Below are positions 41,401-55,469 of a DNA stretch of 64,000 nucleotides, in pieces. The notes beneath the pieces are model-generated. The model searched no databases, had not been told where the DNA came from, and worked only from the letters and a program-made list of their open reading frames with translations. Position 1 is the first letter of the stretch; every line of letters starts with the position of its first letter. The stretch is taken from assembly GCA_010093605.1 (NCBI GenBank), contig MU004189.1, positions 565,834 to 629,833 of the forward strand, given 5' to 3'. Origin of the DNA: Lophium mytilinum. Lineage: Eukaryota; Ascomycota; Dothideomycetes; Mytilinidiales; Mytilinidiaceae. The translations under genes were made by a program, and so were the position numbers.

Positions 41401-44400
41401 ATGGCCATAATGTCGCGAGGCCGGCCAGAAAAGCCCTTCCGGCCGAAGAATACGAAAGGCGGAACCCCTTCCTCTCGAAAACATCACTTCGAATCCTTCT
41501 CTCAGCGCATTGCAAAGCTCAACATCGACCCAGTCCGCCGAGTCCGCCGCCCCACCGACGACGACGGAGACGTTACTGCGAACTTCTCATACTTCAAGAC
41601 CTCCTTGGACGACTGGAGGGACCGCAACATCTCCGAAGGCTTTACCAAATTCTCCCGAGAAGTCAACTCTCTCTCCGAAAGCCTCCCGCAAATCCTACAC
41701 CATGGGGACCGCATCCTGGATATATTGCTGGAATACATTGAGAAGGGGGATATCTGGAGTTTGGAACCGCTCTTGAGCCTTGTGGGCCACTTTGCGCATG
41801 ATCTGGGTGTTCGATTCGAGAAACACTTTGCGCGGACAGTGTCGACTGTTTCCCAGCTTGCTGCCGCCCGACAAGAACCTGAGATTATCGAATGGAGCTT
41901 TACATGCCTGGCATGGCTCTTCAAGTATCTTTCGCGGCTTCTCGTACCTGATTTGCGACCCCTTTTCGATCTCATGGCACCGTTGCTCGGAAAACGACAA
42001 CAGAAATATTTCGTGATGAGGTTCGCCGCCGAATCTCTAAGCTTTCTATTCCGGAAAGCAGCAGCATCATATCACAGGGATAAAGCCCCACTGGAAAATA
42101 TCTTCGAACATATCGTCAAAGATTTGCAGAGCTTTTCGGACCAAAAGAACATCGATCAGTATAAGCAAGGCCTGATGGTGCTCATCACGGAGTCCGTAAA
42201 AGGTGTACAGAACGGAGTACATTCAGGTGGTCAAGTCATCGTGCAGGAACTGATGAGTCAAAGCTACGCTTCGCTCAAATCTAGCGAGTATCAAGAGTTG
42301 TCTTCATCTATTGAGGATGTTCTGAAAGGCGTGGTGACTGCGCTGATTCATCACACCAACTCCACTACCTTCAAACCTCTTCTTACTGCAGTTCTCGGGC
42401 AGATCAGGCTTCATGACTCTCCGGAAAGAGAGGACTGCATCCGACTCTCCGCTCAGCTGATCTTCTTGGTCTCTGGAGTGCGGAAAGGTAATCGTGTTGA
42501 GGATTGGAAAGACGTTCTAGAGACCCTAGATTCTATCACCGCTGGAATTGAAGAAAATCGGTATAAAACAGCCTCCGCCGACGTGCTAAGTGCGTATGCG
42601 GTTGTCTTTCAGAGCTGCCCTCTAGAATCATCAATATCCCACCTCGGAGTTCTTGAACGCTTCACAACTGAACCTTGGGAGTCTCATTTTTTGCCATTTT
42701 GCATGTTCTTTGCGAAATTGGGCCCCGAGCGATTTGGGACCTTGGTGTTGCCGCATTTTAGAAGGTATGCATTAACGTATCTGAACACGAGCATGAACTA
42801 ACGCGAGACTAGATTCATTGCTTCAAAGTGGCAGACCTATGGTGATGAACTGTGTGTTATATTGCCTCGCCTAGCACAAAGCTCGGCCGTCCCATCTCAA
42901 AGCTTGAAGTGCCCCCTTGATTGGCAAGAACATGCGGTCACCCTATTAAACACAGTTGCCGAGACCACCCATATACACGAGGATGTGCTTGTCTATAAAT
43001 TTAATGGCTTCATTTCCGCAAGTCAGACTCTGGTAATAAGTTCTTCTCACAAGGAGAATATCTTAAAATTTCTGTCGAGTCTTTTCAACCGAGTGTTACA
43101 TTCGCCCCAATCTAGCACCGAATCGCCGAGAAACATATTCGCTCTCGGCACCGGCTTCTCGTACCTGATTGAAAACGGTCACGATTTTGAATCACTCCAG
43201 GGTCAATGGCAACCGCTATGTTCCTCGTCCGCAAGCTATGAGAATCATGTGCATTATTGGCAAGCACTTCTCTCGCTGATAACCAAGGCACCAAAGGCCT
43301 TGGACTTCAAAGGCCCGCATATGGACATCTTGAAAGCTGCCTTGTTGCCATGTCTTGGATCACCCTCTCACGCTTTACGGCTGGCAGCATTGGAAGTACT
43401 TAGTGTTATTGTTTCAACTCTGCAAGACGAAATATCCGAGATACTATCCACGGCTATTCTGATCGAAGAAAGTCCTATCGGTATAGAAACATCACGCTCA
43501 CTATCTATGAATATGAGAAAGCTAGCCACCACTTACAAATCCGTGGCTTCGGACCCTTGGCTTTCAACAGCGATCCCACATTTCTGCTTTGGGCTTCTGC
43601 ATGTTAAGTTCACCCAACTCTGGGATGATTCATGCTCAGCCTTGAAAGAAATGTGCGCGACTAGCGAAGGAGAAGCGGCAGTCTCACAAATTGCGTTTGC
43701 CTGGCTGGAAAGCATTCCCGACCACCCGGAAGTCCAAACTCCGAAAGACGATGAGGCCAAGTCTACAGCGCGCATGTCTGAGTTTGAATGCAGCAATGTC
43801 AATCATCTAAGCATTGTCATCGAGGATTCGCAGAAAATCCATGACGAAGCTTCTTCGCAGCTAAAAGACCTCTTCGATACCCAGCACCAACCGGTTCATT
43901 TGATTTCTCCTGCAAATAGAACTCAAGCACTTCGCGTTCTTAATGCAATTCCACAGGTCGCTGAGAAACGATCAAGACTCTTAGTCCCTGTACTTCTCGA
44001 CTGGGTATCACATACGGATCCGCATGCTCACTTAGAAAGCCCCGAGGATGATGCCGTGGGCGTCGAAGATGCGCAGCCACTTCGATGGGCTCGAAAAGAA
44101 CAAAAAGCTATGCTTTTGCTGTTCGCGCAATTCGTTAATCCCAAGGTCTTGTACAAGTCGAACGAAGTCTACTCAACGCTCCTTTCTCTTCTCGAAAATG
44201 GAGACGTTGAAATCCAAAAGTCCGCTCTCAAGGCTATTCTGACGTGGAAAAACGCTGCAGTCAACCGTTACGAGGAGAATCTTTTCAATCTCCTGGACGA
44301 GGCCCGATTCCGGGAGCAGATCTCTGTATTTCTAGATATTGGCAACGATGAAGATAATATCCAAGAAGACCACCGTGAAGCGCTTCTTCCCATCATACTA

Positions 44401-47400
44401 CGACTGCTCTTTGGCAGAGTCGTTAGTCGATCTGGGTCAGCAAGCGGAAAACGAGGCCAAGAATCCCGACGAAAGGCCGTTTTCATAGCCTTGACAAGAT
44501 TAGGAGAGGGCTCCACCGCTCAGTTTTTGGATATTGCTCTTAGCCATCTCAAGGACATTTCAATTGCCCAGAACGAAGTTCTCAGCGAAGAGATTATCAG
44601 ACAAGACATCCTGGAACCCAGGAAGCATTTTGGGCTCCTAAACATGTTCGAAGACTTCATCAGCACTCTTCAAGCTACGGTTCTGCCATATGTCCCAAGA
44701 ATAGTGGATCCTCTACTATACTGCTTGATTCGGGCTAGCCGTGGTATCAGTGAACACGACGTCGGAGTTTCTCTTCCTCAGCATTCTCCATTGTCACTGC
44801 TCAAATCTATTAGACAAGTAGGATTCCACTCTCTGAATATGCTTTTCGAAAGCTGTTCAGATTTCGCTTGGAAACCCTATGTGCCTGTTATAATCCAGGA
44901 GCTAGTCGAACCAAGGCTAGAACGACTACCCAACGAGACAGCCCACTCCATTTCTGGGCTTCTCAGACTATTCTCGGTCTGGGCCAAGTCACTCTCGACC
45001 GCATTGTTTCTCGTCAATAACAATCCCGATGTCTTAACTAAGATTCTGGAATGCCTTGAGGTTCCTTCCGCGAAAGACGAGGTCAAGCTATTCGTGCTGA
45101 ATGATATCTTGCGCAGTATTGTTAAGCTTGTCGACATCGGTAACGAGGTATCCACTGCCAATGCGGACGACTTGAGGGATGAAGTCCGAGTTCGAATCCT
45201 CGAGCCATATTCCAACACGTTCTTGACTCAGATTGGAAATCTACTCCGAAAAAGCCCCAGTAAAGATCTTTTGGAGACTGCTGTTGGCTGTGTCGCCGAT
45301 CTGGCACCATTCGTCGTCGGTTCCTCCGAGTCACAAAACTTGATTGAGATAGCAACTTTCCTTCTACGTCAACCTACCAAGCGTGTCAACCCACAAACCA
45401 AAGGAACTCTGCTGAAGATCCTCCACGAGTTCATTCCTCGGTGTGATCTTGCGGCCACAGGTATATTTGACGACATATTTAGTGTTACAAGCTCGCTGTT
45501 CGCCTTCTTTAAGGATCGGCCAAACAGACAAGTCCTTTGCGCTATAATGAAAGATTTATCCGGAAGCCATTTCGATCTGCAGGAGGTTGCGGATATCTGT
45601 ACGGGACTTAATTCTTTCTCCATTGATAGACTCGATGAACCCGACTTTGAACGACGATCTCGAGCCTTCGGCGTAGTTAACGAAGAACATTATTCCTCCT
45701 ATACAGTCAGGCAATGGCGCCCACTGGTCTTCAACATGCTGTACTACATCAAAGACAGCGAAGAATTGAGTATTCGGGTTAATGCGTCATACTCCCTTCG
45801 ACGTTTCATCGAAGCTGCTTCCACAGACAGCAATAGTAGCTCTATTGATGACTTCAAAGGTCTGATATCGGAAACTATCCTCCCAGGGCTCCAACAAGGC
45901 TTTCGTGAGCATTCTGAGCTGGTCAGATCGGAGTACCTCTCGGTTCTTGCGCAGCTAGTACGGCGCTTCCCAACTTGGTCTCCTGTTTCTGATCTCCACA
46001 TTCTTCTAGCAGGAGATGATGACGAAGCTTCTTTCTTTACGAATGTGCTACATATTCAGCAGCACCGACGATCTAGGGCACTTCGAAGGCTCGCAACTGA
46101 GGCTCAAACCGGCCAAATTGGTAGTGGCAACTTAGCGCACCTCTTCATACCGCTCATCGAGCATTTCATCTTCGATAAGTCGGATGATGAAAGTGCCCAC
46201 AATCTTGCAGGAGAGGCGATACGAACCATCAGTTCGCTTGCCCAATATCTTGAATGGCCGCAGTACAGAGCTCTTCTTGTCCGATTTTCGAGCTATATCA
46301 AGAGCAAAGAGGACATGGAGAAGACCGTCATAAGACTCGTTGGAGGTATCATGGATGCGCTCAGTCATGCTGGGATTTCCAAGGGATACATCGAGCCTCG
46401 ATCAACACCTGAAGCCAAAGAAGTAGATCCTCCGATTACCACAGATGCGGACCCGGCCAATGGTATTGATGCAGAGATTGCTATTACACTCAGTCTACCG
46501 CAAACTAAACTAGCAATGACTCTTCCAGCCCAGGGAAAGCTTTCGCATGACCTTCTCTCAAACATTCTTCCATCCCTGATGGACTTTCTGAACAAGAAAG
46601 ACGAGTCCACTGTTAGCCTTCGTGTTCCGATCGCTGTTGCGGTAACTAAGGTTCTCCGCGTATTGCCTCCCGATCAGTTTGCGGAAAAGCTGCCTTCCGT
46701 TCTTTTGGACGTTTGCCACATCTTGAAAAGTAAATCGCAAGACGCCCGAGACATGACAAGAAACACTTTAGGCGAGATTGCGACTCTGATTGGACCCACT
46801 TACTTTGGTTTTATCCTCAAAGCCTTGCGAGGTGCTCTTCAACGGGGTTATCAGCTGCATGTTCTCTCCTTCACAATGCATACACTTTTGAACAAGATTT
46901 CAACTCCTACTGATGACCTTGCTTATCAACTGGCTCCTGGAGATCTCGACTACTGCCTACGAGACATTGTAGCGATCATCATGGACGATATCTTTGGTGT
47001 TACTGGACAAGAGAAGGATGCAGAGGAATATATCAGTAAGATGCGAGAAGTGAAAAGTAGCAAGAGTTTCGACTCTATGGAGCTCATCGCGAAGGGGACA
47101 ACGCTGAATCATCTCGTTGACCTGGTCCGGCCAATCATGGCGCTGCTTCTGGAGAAGCTGAACATCAAGATGGCTCGAAAGATTGACGAGCTACTCCGCC
47201 GAATAGGCTTGGGTATACAGCTGAACGCCGCCGTCAAGAACCGAGATATCCTAGTGTTCTGCTACCAGCTGATCCAAGAAGTCAACGATATGCAGCACCA
47301 ATCTAGTACACCGGACGATGATGAGCGGACGAAAAGGTATCTCATAACTATGAAGTCGTCCCGTGGTTCAGGAAAGGGCGCAAGGGCCTCTCATTTCTAC

Positions 47401-49428
47401 AAGATGATACGATTCTCCATGGACATTCTTCAATCCGTTCTTCGCAAACAGGACTCACTTCAAACACCACAGAATGTCGCAGGTTTCATACCGATCATCA
47501 GCAACTTCCTCATTCAAGGACAAGAAGAAGTTCAAGTCTCAGCCATGCGCCTCCTCACAACCATCATCAAGGTGCCCCTTCCCCTAATCGACAAGAATGC
47601 TCCACTCTACGTCGCCGAAGCTGTTCAAAGTATCAAGAACTCACCGTCAAGCAACACGGAATTGGCGCAGGCAGCCTTGAAGCTGATCTCTGCAATCCTT
47701 CGTGAGAGGCGAGATGTCAAGGTTAAGGAAAAGGACATTGCCTATCTTCTCAAGCAACTCAAGCCTGATCTCGACGAGCCAGACCGTCAAGGTGTAACTT
47801 TCAATTTCCTGAGAGCAGTGATGGCACGCAAAATAGCAATACCGGAGGTTTACGAGGTAATCGATGTGGTTGCTGCCATGATGGTCACCAATCAGACGCG
47901 AGGCTCGAGAGATGCAGCGCGGAGTGTGTATTTCCAGTTCTTTATGGAATATCCCCAGGCTGAGAAGAGATTCGAGAAGCAACTCGAGTTCTTGATAAAG
48001 AACTTGAGCTACAAGTATGTTGAGGGAAGACAATCTGTGATGGAAGTCGTCAATCTTTTGGTCACCAAGGTCGGCGACAAAAAGATCCAGGAAATCCTCA
48101 AGTTGGTCTTCATACCGCTTGCGGTTCAGATGTTCAACGATGAGTCTAAGGAATGTCGGGAGATGGCGAGTGCTCTCTTGAAGAAGGTTTTTGAACGCGC
48201 GGATGGCGAGGAGACGAAACGGATCATTGAGCAGCTCAAGAGGTGGATGGAGCAGGACAACAAAGGTCTCAAGCGACTGTCGATGCAGAGCTTCGGACTG
48301 TTCGTTGAAGTTACAGAGGGCCAGTCGAAGGAAGTCGGGTACGTACTCGATCACATCGAGCAAAACATCGCAGACCACGCCGACCTAGACGAGGATGGAT
48401 CATGGGAGCTCGTCTTCTATTCCCTGAACACTTTTTCAAAACTTTGCAAATACGCTCCCAGCAAAACATTCGCTGTAGGTATGGAAGGTCTATGGGCTTC
48501 AGTCCGCAGATGCATATCCTTCCCACACGTATGGGTCAAAGTCACAGCTGCCCGACTAATCCAGCGATACTTCGGCGACTTCGCCTCCAAAAACGCTGAG
48601 ACCGGACTGGACTCGCTTCCTCTCATCGGCTCCGGCGGTCTGGAGCTCAATGGCGGAGAAATGCTCGACATCATGAACGGCACCATAAAGGTCCTCCGTG
48701 TCCCCAAATCCAGCGACGAACTCTCACGCGTATCCGAGGAACTCTGCGCCGACAGCATCCGCAACCTCGCCTTCCTCGCACGCTGCTTCGCCGCCAACGG
48801 GCTCAAATACAACCGTCGCAAAGTCACAGCCGACGAGAATGAGGATGAGGAAGAGGAAGAAGGCCCTGCCCAGGACTCCGACCCGGACGACTTCAACGGC
48901 TTCTCCCCCGAGCCCGAGACGCTCCCAACAGCCCTCCACACCCTCCTATCCCGCCTCGCGCACCTCCTCCGATCTGAAACCAAAATAATGCGCCTTGAAG
49001 CGCTGTTTCCCAAAACCGCGACCCTGGCTTTGCTCTTCTCTCTTTGCTCATCCCTACCTACTGAATCTCTGAAACCCTCTTTACCACTCCTCCTCTCCCC
49101 GCTGCTCACGCTTATCGACCCCGCCACCACGGTGCCGCGGTCTACTGATCCCGCATTCAACGACGCGTACAAAGCACTCACGGAAAAAGCGCAAGAGATT
49201 TTGGCAACACTGCAAAAGAGACTAGGGACGACGGCGTACGTGGCCGTGGTAGGAGAAGTGCAGCGAGGGATCCGTGAGAGGCGGGACGGGAGGAGGGCGA
49301 AGAGGCGGGTTGAGGCTGTGTCGAAGCCAGAGGAGTTTGGGAGGGAGAAGAGGCGGCGGCAGGATGTCAAGAGGGTTAAACGCAAGGAGAAGGGGAGTGA
49401 GGCTAGGGGTGCGAGGAGGGGGTGGTGA
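41401..49428 (+). CDS. utp20: U3 snoRNP component Utp20 (DRIM family)
   Basis: Two exons, 41401-42764 and 42813-49428, join in phase 2 to 2659 codons plus stop, close to the size of known Utp20 proteins. The start at 41401 (good context AAAGATGG) or 41410 is preferred over 41323, because homologues begin shortly before SSRKHHFESFSQRIAKLNID. Landmarks: SLLGHFAHDLGVRFE-like segment SLVGHFAHDLGVRFEKHF, EIIEWSFTCLAWLFKYLSRL, LVPDLRPLFDLMAPLLGK, and helical HEAT-type repeats throughout. An acidic run (NEDEEEEEGPAQ, about residue 2460) and a strongly basic C-terminus (REKRRRQDVKRVKRK) close the protein. Utp20 is part of the 90S small-subunit processome needed for 18S rRNA maturation. It shares a 256-bp promoter with the divergent CwfJ gene. 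Confidence 0.95.
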
Positions 49429-49799
49429 GAGAGAGCGATGGAAGGTGGGATGGAGTTGTGTGGATGTGGAGTTTGGGATATCGGTAAATCATGAGGCCTT
49501 CAGGAGCCTCCGGAAAATGGCATCTTCCATATGATAGGTTAGCATGTTAATGAAAGCATTCCTGCGTTTATTCAACCCCATTCTAAGCATGTGTGTTCGA
49601 GGATTTTTGCACGCTCAATCACAGCAGGTCCTGCCTATCGAAGTATTGTGATAATAGAGTACATTCGCGTCCTATGCAATAGTGTTACCTTGCCTTGTAT
49701 ATCAATACCCAAGCCCATGATATCTCAGAGATCCCTATGCTGTGACCAAAACGCCCCTCTCATGCTTAAGACCCAAGAAAACGAGAATACCAACCCCCT
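49429..49799. other. Intergenic between convergent UTP20 and ATG9
   Basis: About 370 bp holding both 3' UTRs. No other feature. Confidence 0.5.
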
Positions 49800-52683
49800 T
49801 CAGATCCCTACCCCCGCTCCCCTTCCCTGGGTATGCGCGCCCCCAAACTGCGCCAAAATTCCCAAGACACCGCCCTGCCCCCCCTTCCTCGCCTCCTCCT
49901 GCGCCTCCGCCTCCGCCTCGTCCTCCGCCTGTGCGAGCTTCGTCGTCTTCCACGAGTCCCCAAAGCTGCTGTCCTCCTCCATGATGCGGCTCGAGTTTCG
50001 CGTGGGGAGGTCAGCTTCATCGAGCTCGTCGGGGTCCTCAATGCCGGTGAGGGGGTTGCGATATTTCGCTTGCGCCTTTTGGAGCGGGGAGTTGCGGGGC
50101 TGGTGGTGCGGGTCTAGGAGAATGGAGTTCATGGGGGATGCGCGGCCGGGAGCGGGCATGTTTCGTGAGGTGCGGCGCTGGGCGGACTGGCGGCCAGAGG
50201 TGCCTCTGCTCGTGGAGCGGGCGGCTGCCATTTCAGACGGCAGGGCTTGTGTAGAAGCGCCAGCAAGAGCGCTGGGGAAGACCGGGGGAGGGTAGTGTGG
50301 TCGTTGGTTTTGTATGTGTCCGGCGTTGTGGCCACGATTGGTTGGTCCATAGTTGTCTAGGAATCCGTAGTATGACGCGAGCATCTTATTGTCTTTGGTC
50401 GTGTAGTAGTCTTCTCGTAGCCCAGAGTCTTCGCGGTCATTTGCATGATTGTTCTCTCCGCCGCGCTTAAAGTCAAAAACGGCAAAGGAGCAGACAGAGC
50501 CTAGGCCATCTACGTGGAGGGTAAATTCGCGGAAAAAGTCGACGATGCGCTCGGTGCTATTCGTCAATTTGAAGGCGAGAATGTAAGGCGTGATGAGTAT
50601 GCTCAAGAGCTCTTCAATGAAGATGACGATTTTGAGTTGATAAAGGGAAGAGAACTCATTGCGAACTTCGTCGGTGTTCAGTCGATCTTTCCAAGAAGCG
50701 GGCTCGTAGCGAGTGCACGCGATAACCTGCTTTATTGCGAACTCGGCGTCGGCGACCTGTTCATCTTTCCTGCTGCTGCTCCGTGCTATCCCGTAGATGA
50801 CTCCGAAGATGCCGAGATAGAAGATAACGCTTCTTCCAGCCGTGATCTCGAACCCGAGGAACAGCTCGGAATCCCACAGCGTGATAATGCCGAGAACGGC
50901 GGCGAATGCGCCAGCAACGAACGCCACGAAGCCAGCAAGCTGCTCCGTCTTGTCCTTGGGAAACGTCGCAAGGTATCGGTCGGCGAAGGGATATGCCATC
51001 TTCTCCCGCCGTTCGAACTGGTGCGGCAACTCATTGAATTCACGGAACTTCCACTGCGCCAAGGGCGTGAACATTCGGGTGTTCAGTTGTGAGGGGTCCT
51101 TGTGGTACTCCTGCCCGTACATGTGAGTTTTGTATTCTTTAGAGCGCTCTCACGCAAACTTACTGTGAAGTATTTGAATAGTAATGACGTTACGAAGAAC
51201 AGAACAGCGACCGGCGCACAGACTACGCTTATTATAGCGGTATTCCGAAACCTTGCATTCAGTTTGTCAACCAGCTCTCGTCGGTTGGACTCCTTAAGGA
51301 ATTTGGGATCTATCTCGTTGTTCTGACCAAATGCAAAGTCGATCACAGAAAGTCCCACATGCCATTCCGTAGTTCGGGAGAAGAAATTGCGTGTTCCTAA
51401 GAAAGGTATTTGAACGCCAAGATCCATGACCTCCTTGTTGAATATTGCGATAAGGTAGTTTTCGCGTCGCATGACGCGGTTGGCAATGTCGTGAGCATCC
51501 ATCCGTTGTCGCGACTTGTCTTGCAGAATCCTGCGGGCTCGAGGTGATATATTCTGTGCTGTCGAATAATTAGAATCCCTAAGCGCCATCAAGCGACTGA
51601 CAATCAACTGCCAGCTAGCAGACTGAATATTTCGATCCGGTATGTCCAGCAGGTAGTGATAGAAATTGTACATGTTCCACAGAGCAGGGATTTCCCTCAA
51701 GAGGCCGGCGAGCTGAACGAACCAAGTGACGATGAATATGTATATGAAGAGTTTCCAAAATCCGTGAATCCTGATAAATAATTAGCCACAAGCACTCCAT
51801 ATTGAGAAGTCATCGCTTACTGCTGAGTACATTTCGGCACCAGGACTTCCTCCATCGTTTTGCTACTTGATAGCTTCCAGAAGTTGACGCAAAATAAAAG
51901 GAACGTCAGGAAGCCTGTAAGAAATGCAGATTGCCTAAGCTTTGTCAGTAGAGACACATAAATGCGGACAACAGTAAGCTCTTACAGGAGAGCCAAAACT
52001 CTAGACAGTAGGATGGACCAAATTCCATGACCGTGATAGTATTGGCAGACTTTTCGGAGAAAATCATCAAGATCCTGGACGTTGACCCACATCCACATTG
52101 CCCTCTCTTTGGGATCGTTTGAAAGCTGGCCCGCACCAGCTGGAAGAGGCCTCCTGGCAGTGCGTGGTAAGTTTCGATCATCGTTATGAAGCCGTTGTTG
52201 GGCTTGGGCAGTCTCCCACTGAGTTCTCGTCTGGCGACTAGCAAATCCTGGCACAGGAGGAGGTAGAGAGGGATCAGGTCGGCGGTTCGCTGGAGTGCTT
52301 TGGCGCCGAGGCTCATCTGCCCCTTCAAGAAGCAGGGACTCCGGAACATCGTCGTCGTCATCGGAGTGCGCTCCTCTCCGCGTAGCAGAGGTTCCCCGTC
52401 CATGTTTTGCCCTGGATCCTGTGTGTGGTCCGCTCGTCCTTCGTTCTTTGTGGAGAAAGGCAGTGCTCTCAGTTGTGATATGACTGCTCGTTGCGTCGGC
52501 CAACAGATGGTCTAAGTCCTGTTCCTGAAAGCGTTCTCCAAGATTCTCCTCGTCTATGTCCATACCAAGTCCATCCTCAATATCGGAGGGGTCGGAGGGG
52601 CTGCGCCGGTGTCGAGGGTCGTAATTAGGGTGTTCGTCGGAGGCAGAAGGCAGGAGCCTCGAGAGGATGTTGGAGGCCATCAT
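49800..52683 (-). CDS. atg9: Autophagy protein Atg9 (lipid scramblase)
   Basis: Exons 52683-51986, 51934-51821, 51770-51164 and 51110-49800 give 909 codons plus stop. The N-terminal ~190 residues are hydrophilic and disordered. Then come ERAMWMWVNVQDLDDFLRKV, YYHGHGIWSILLSRVLALL, GFLTFLLFCVNFWKL, EVLVPKC, LREIPALWNMYNFYHYLLDI, RVMRRENYLIAIFNKEVMDL, TEWHVGLSVIDFAF, SLLFKYFTEYHKDPSQLNTR, LAQWKFREFNELPHQFERR, and the C-terminal core GAFAAVLGIITLWDSELFLG to FFREFTLHVDGLGSVCSFAVF. This is the complete Atg9 core of four membrane-spanning and two re-entrant segments. It supplies membrane for the phagophore and scrambles lipids together with Atg2. The C-terminal tail from residue ~690 is Pro/Ser-rich, variable in fungi. 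The gene is divergent from COG6. Confidence 0.96.
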
Positions 52684-53160
52684 AGTGGAGGAGCAGTTGG
52701 GGGTGGTGCAGAAGCCTGCGGCCGCTGCGGGAGGTGTGGGGAGCTGTTGCAGGCGCGGAGGGCGGAGGTGAAGAGGGGATCAGTGAGAGATCCACGCATG
52801 TCCAGGCTCGCATCCATGGGTCCTGGGTCATTAGTGCATGGCTCAGCAATCGCCGTGATTAAGTGTCAGGAAGGGCGTTTGAGGTCAGGTGGAAGGGTGT
52901 CGAATCGTGGTCGCCTGGCGAGTTGACTCTAGCTGTAGTCCCGTCTCTAGGCGTGCCCAACGTGTGATGCAACTGGTCATCGCCCCGTCGTTTGCGGGCA
53001 TGTGGCATGGCCGCTGCAGGCACCTGAAACTTGATATAAAGTAGTAGCTTCCAACTACCACTTACTCGCCTTGCCATCTCCCTCGGATCGGAAAAACCCG
53101 CACCCGTCGCCAGCCTGTCATCAAATTCAATGCACCAGACCTGTGATATGATACTCGGAA
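52684..53160. promoter_or_regulatory. Shared ATG9/COG6 divergent promoter region
   Basis: 477 bp between the two start codons. No ORF of note; a CCTTGCCATCTCC pyrimidine stretch lies about 90 bp before the COG6 ATG. Both genes act in membrane trafficking, so co-regulation is possible but not shown. Confidence 0.5.
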
Positions 53161-55299
53161 ATGGCGAGCAGTTACTTCCAGGAGAGGTCCGCGCCCGCGT
53201 CGCCAGACCTCCTGTCGCCGGCCACGCCCTCTCTCGGCGTCTCGTCCCGAAGCTCCAATGCTCTGTCAGGCAGGATCACAAGCGTCCTGTCGGCGTCATA
53301 TGCTGATCTCGATATCCGAGACGCTTTAGAGACCCTCAATGGCAGGGGCATTCGCAATACTGCAGAGACAAGGCGGCAGTTGAGGCTAGATGTCCAGAAA
53401 GAGGTTATCCAATGCAATGGGGACATTGTGAAGGATTTTGGTCAAGTTGCAGAGGTCAGTCATTCATATCATCACTCGTGCCGGTTTTGACTCGAGACGA
53501 AGCAACTAAAACGAATTGGCACGGCAATTTCGAACCTGAACCAGAGCTGTGCGGACTTGCGTGGACACATTTCTGCGGCAACCCACGAAACTGGCCCCGT
53601 CTTGGAGGAGGCAACCAGCCTTATGAATCAGAAAAAGCAAGTTGAGACGAAACAGCATGTGCTAGATGCGTTTAGTTCACACTTTGTCATATCCGATGAG
53701 GAAGCCACCGTATTGACATCCACCGCCGAGCCTGTGAACGAGGAGTTTTTCCAGACACTCACCAGGGCAAAGAAGATTCATCATGACTGCGAAGTACTCC
53801 TAGGGACTGAGGATCAGCGACTTGGCCTTGAGATTCTCGAGCAAAGTTCTAAGCAGCTGAATTCAGCCTTTCAAAAGTTGTACCGCTGGATTCAGCGTGA
53901 GTTCAAGACGCTGGACCTAGAGAATCCTCAGATCAATGCCTCCATACGGAGGTCTCTGCGAGTGCTGGCAGAGCGACCAACGCTATTCCAAAGCTGCTTG
54001 GACTTTTTCGCGGAAGCACGGGAAAACATACTCTCGGATTCCTTCTACACTGCCCTGACCGGATCCGCTTCGGATTTGCAGAGCATGTCTACCATGAAGC
54101 CGATCGAATTCCATGCCCATGACCCCCTCCGATACGTGGGCGACATGCTCGCCTGGGCCCATTCGGCTACCGTTTCGGAGAGAGAGGCACTCGAAGTCTT
54201 ATTCATTTCGGAGGGCGACGAGATTGCCCGCGGAATCCAAGCAGGTCTCGAGAGTGAACCTTGGTCGCGTCCAGATGGGGACGAGGAGATTTTCGATGGT
54301 CGAAAGGCACTGAATCAACTCGTCAGTCGCGACCTTACAGGAGTTGCGCGGCTGTTGCGGCAGCGAACCGAACAAGTCATACAGAGTCACGAAGATGCAA
54401 CGCTTGCGTACAAAATTGCGAATCTCATTGCTTTTTATAAGAACACCTTCTCCAGGCTACTCGGCAATGACTCCGAGGTGCTCGATGTCTTTACTGGGCT
54501 GGAGGAATCGGCAATGAGGCAATTCCGTGCAAATATGAGAGACCAGGTTGCTGCTGTCCAGAGCGAGCTTGCAGTTGCTCCGGAAGACTTGTCACCACCA
54601 GACTTCCTTGAAGATGCACTTCAAATGCTCAAGGCTTTAGCTAAGAGCTACGACACATCTATTGCCGCAACCGACGAAGGAGACAACGGATTCCAAGTCG
54701 TCCTGTCGGAAGCCCTTGACCCTTTTTTGAGCGGATGTGAAAACTTATACAAGAGACTCGCTGATCCCAAGAACGACATATTTGCCGTCAACTGTTTATT
54801 AGAGGCTAAGAACATTCTCACGCCTTACTCATTCGCGAGTGATCGCATTAGTGAGATGGAAGATACTAATGGCGAGCACTCCGCTAAGCTGGTGGAGTCT
54901 CAGCATCGATACTTGACATACGAATCTGGCATTGACGTCTTGCTGGAAGCGGTCAGCGGAATGTCCGACTCTGCGGAAGACATCGCAACGCTTGCTTCGC
55001 TGGAGCCCTTCAAGCCAGAGAACTTGATTGCCACAAGCCAGCAGCTAGACGACTTCCTCCCTTCAGCACTTATGGACGCGGCAGAGAATATCAAAAGATT
55101 GAGAAACTCAAGAATGGTTCAGAAAATCACGGAGGAAGCAGCAGGCAAGTTCTGCGAGGATTTCGAGTTCCTTGAGAGCAAAATCATAGCAGCGGATGAG
55201 TTGCTGGACGACGAAAGCGAATCGGAAGAGCAGCCAGTGGTGAGGCTGAGGGATATTTTCCCTCGCACAAGCGGTGAGATTCGGGTTCTTCTAAGCTAG
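53161..55299 (+). CDS. cog6: Conserved oligomeric Golgi complex subunit 6 (Cog6)
   Basis: Two exons, 53161-53454 and 53503-55299, give 696 codons plus stop. The intron (donor GTCAGT, acceptor GAAG) falls between KDFGQVAE and [16 protein letters not shown]. Landmarks: [129 protein letters not shown] and EREALEVLF, all in Cog6 order; the N-terminal region is coiled-coil. Cog6 is in lobe B of the COG tether, which captures retrograde intra-Golgi vesicles. The acidic EDDESESEE-like run near the C-terminus is a variable feature. Confidence 0.95.
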
Positions 55300-55469
55300 A
55301 AGGAATACGCTAGAGGGCGCTTCTTGTTGAAGCCATCGCCCGTGGCTTGTAGGGTAGAAATGCAGCCTAGTTTGGTTCATAACTCAAGTCGACCCTGGGG
55401 AAAGCAAGTCCGGATAGCCAAATGACACCTCATGTCTGCTGAGTAATTCAAACCGTGTCCGCAAAACGC

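Noticed and set aside
47647-48378. 243-residue minus-strand ORF inside UTP20
   Set aside because: Fully antisense to the Utp20 coding frame, which is strongly supported.
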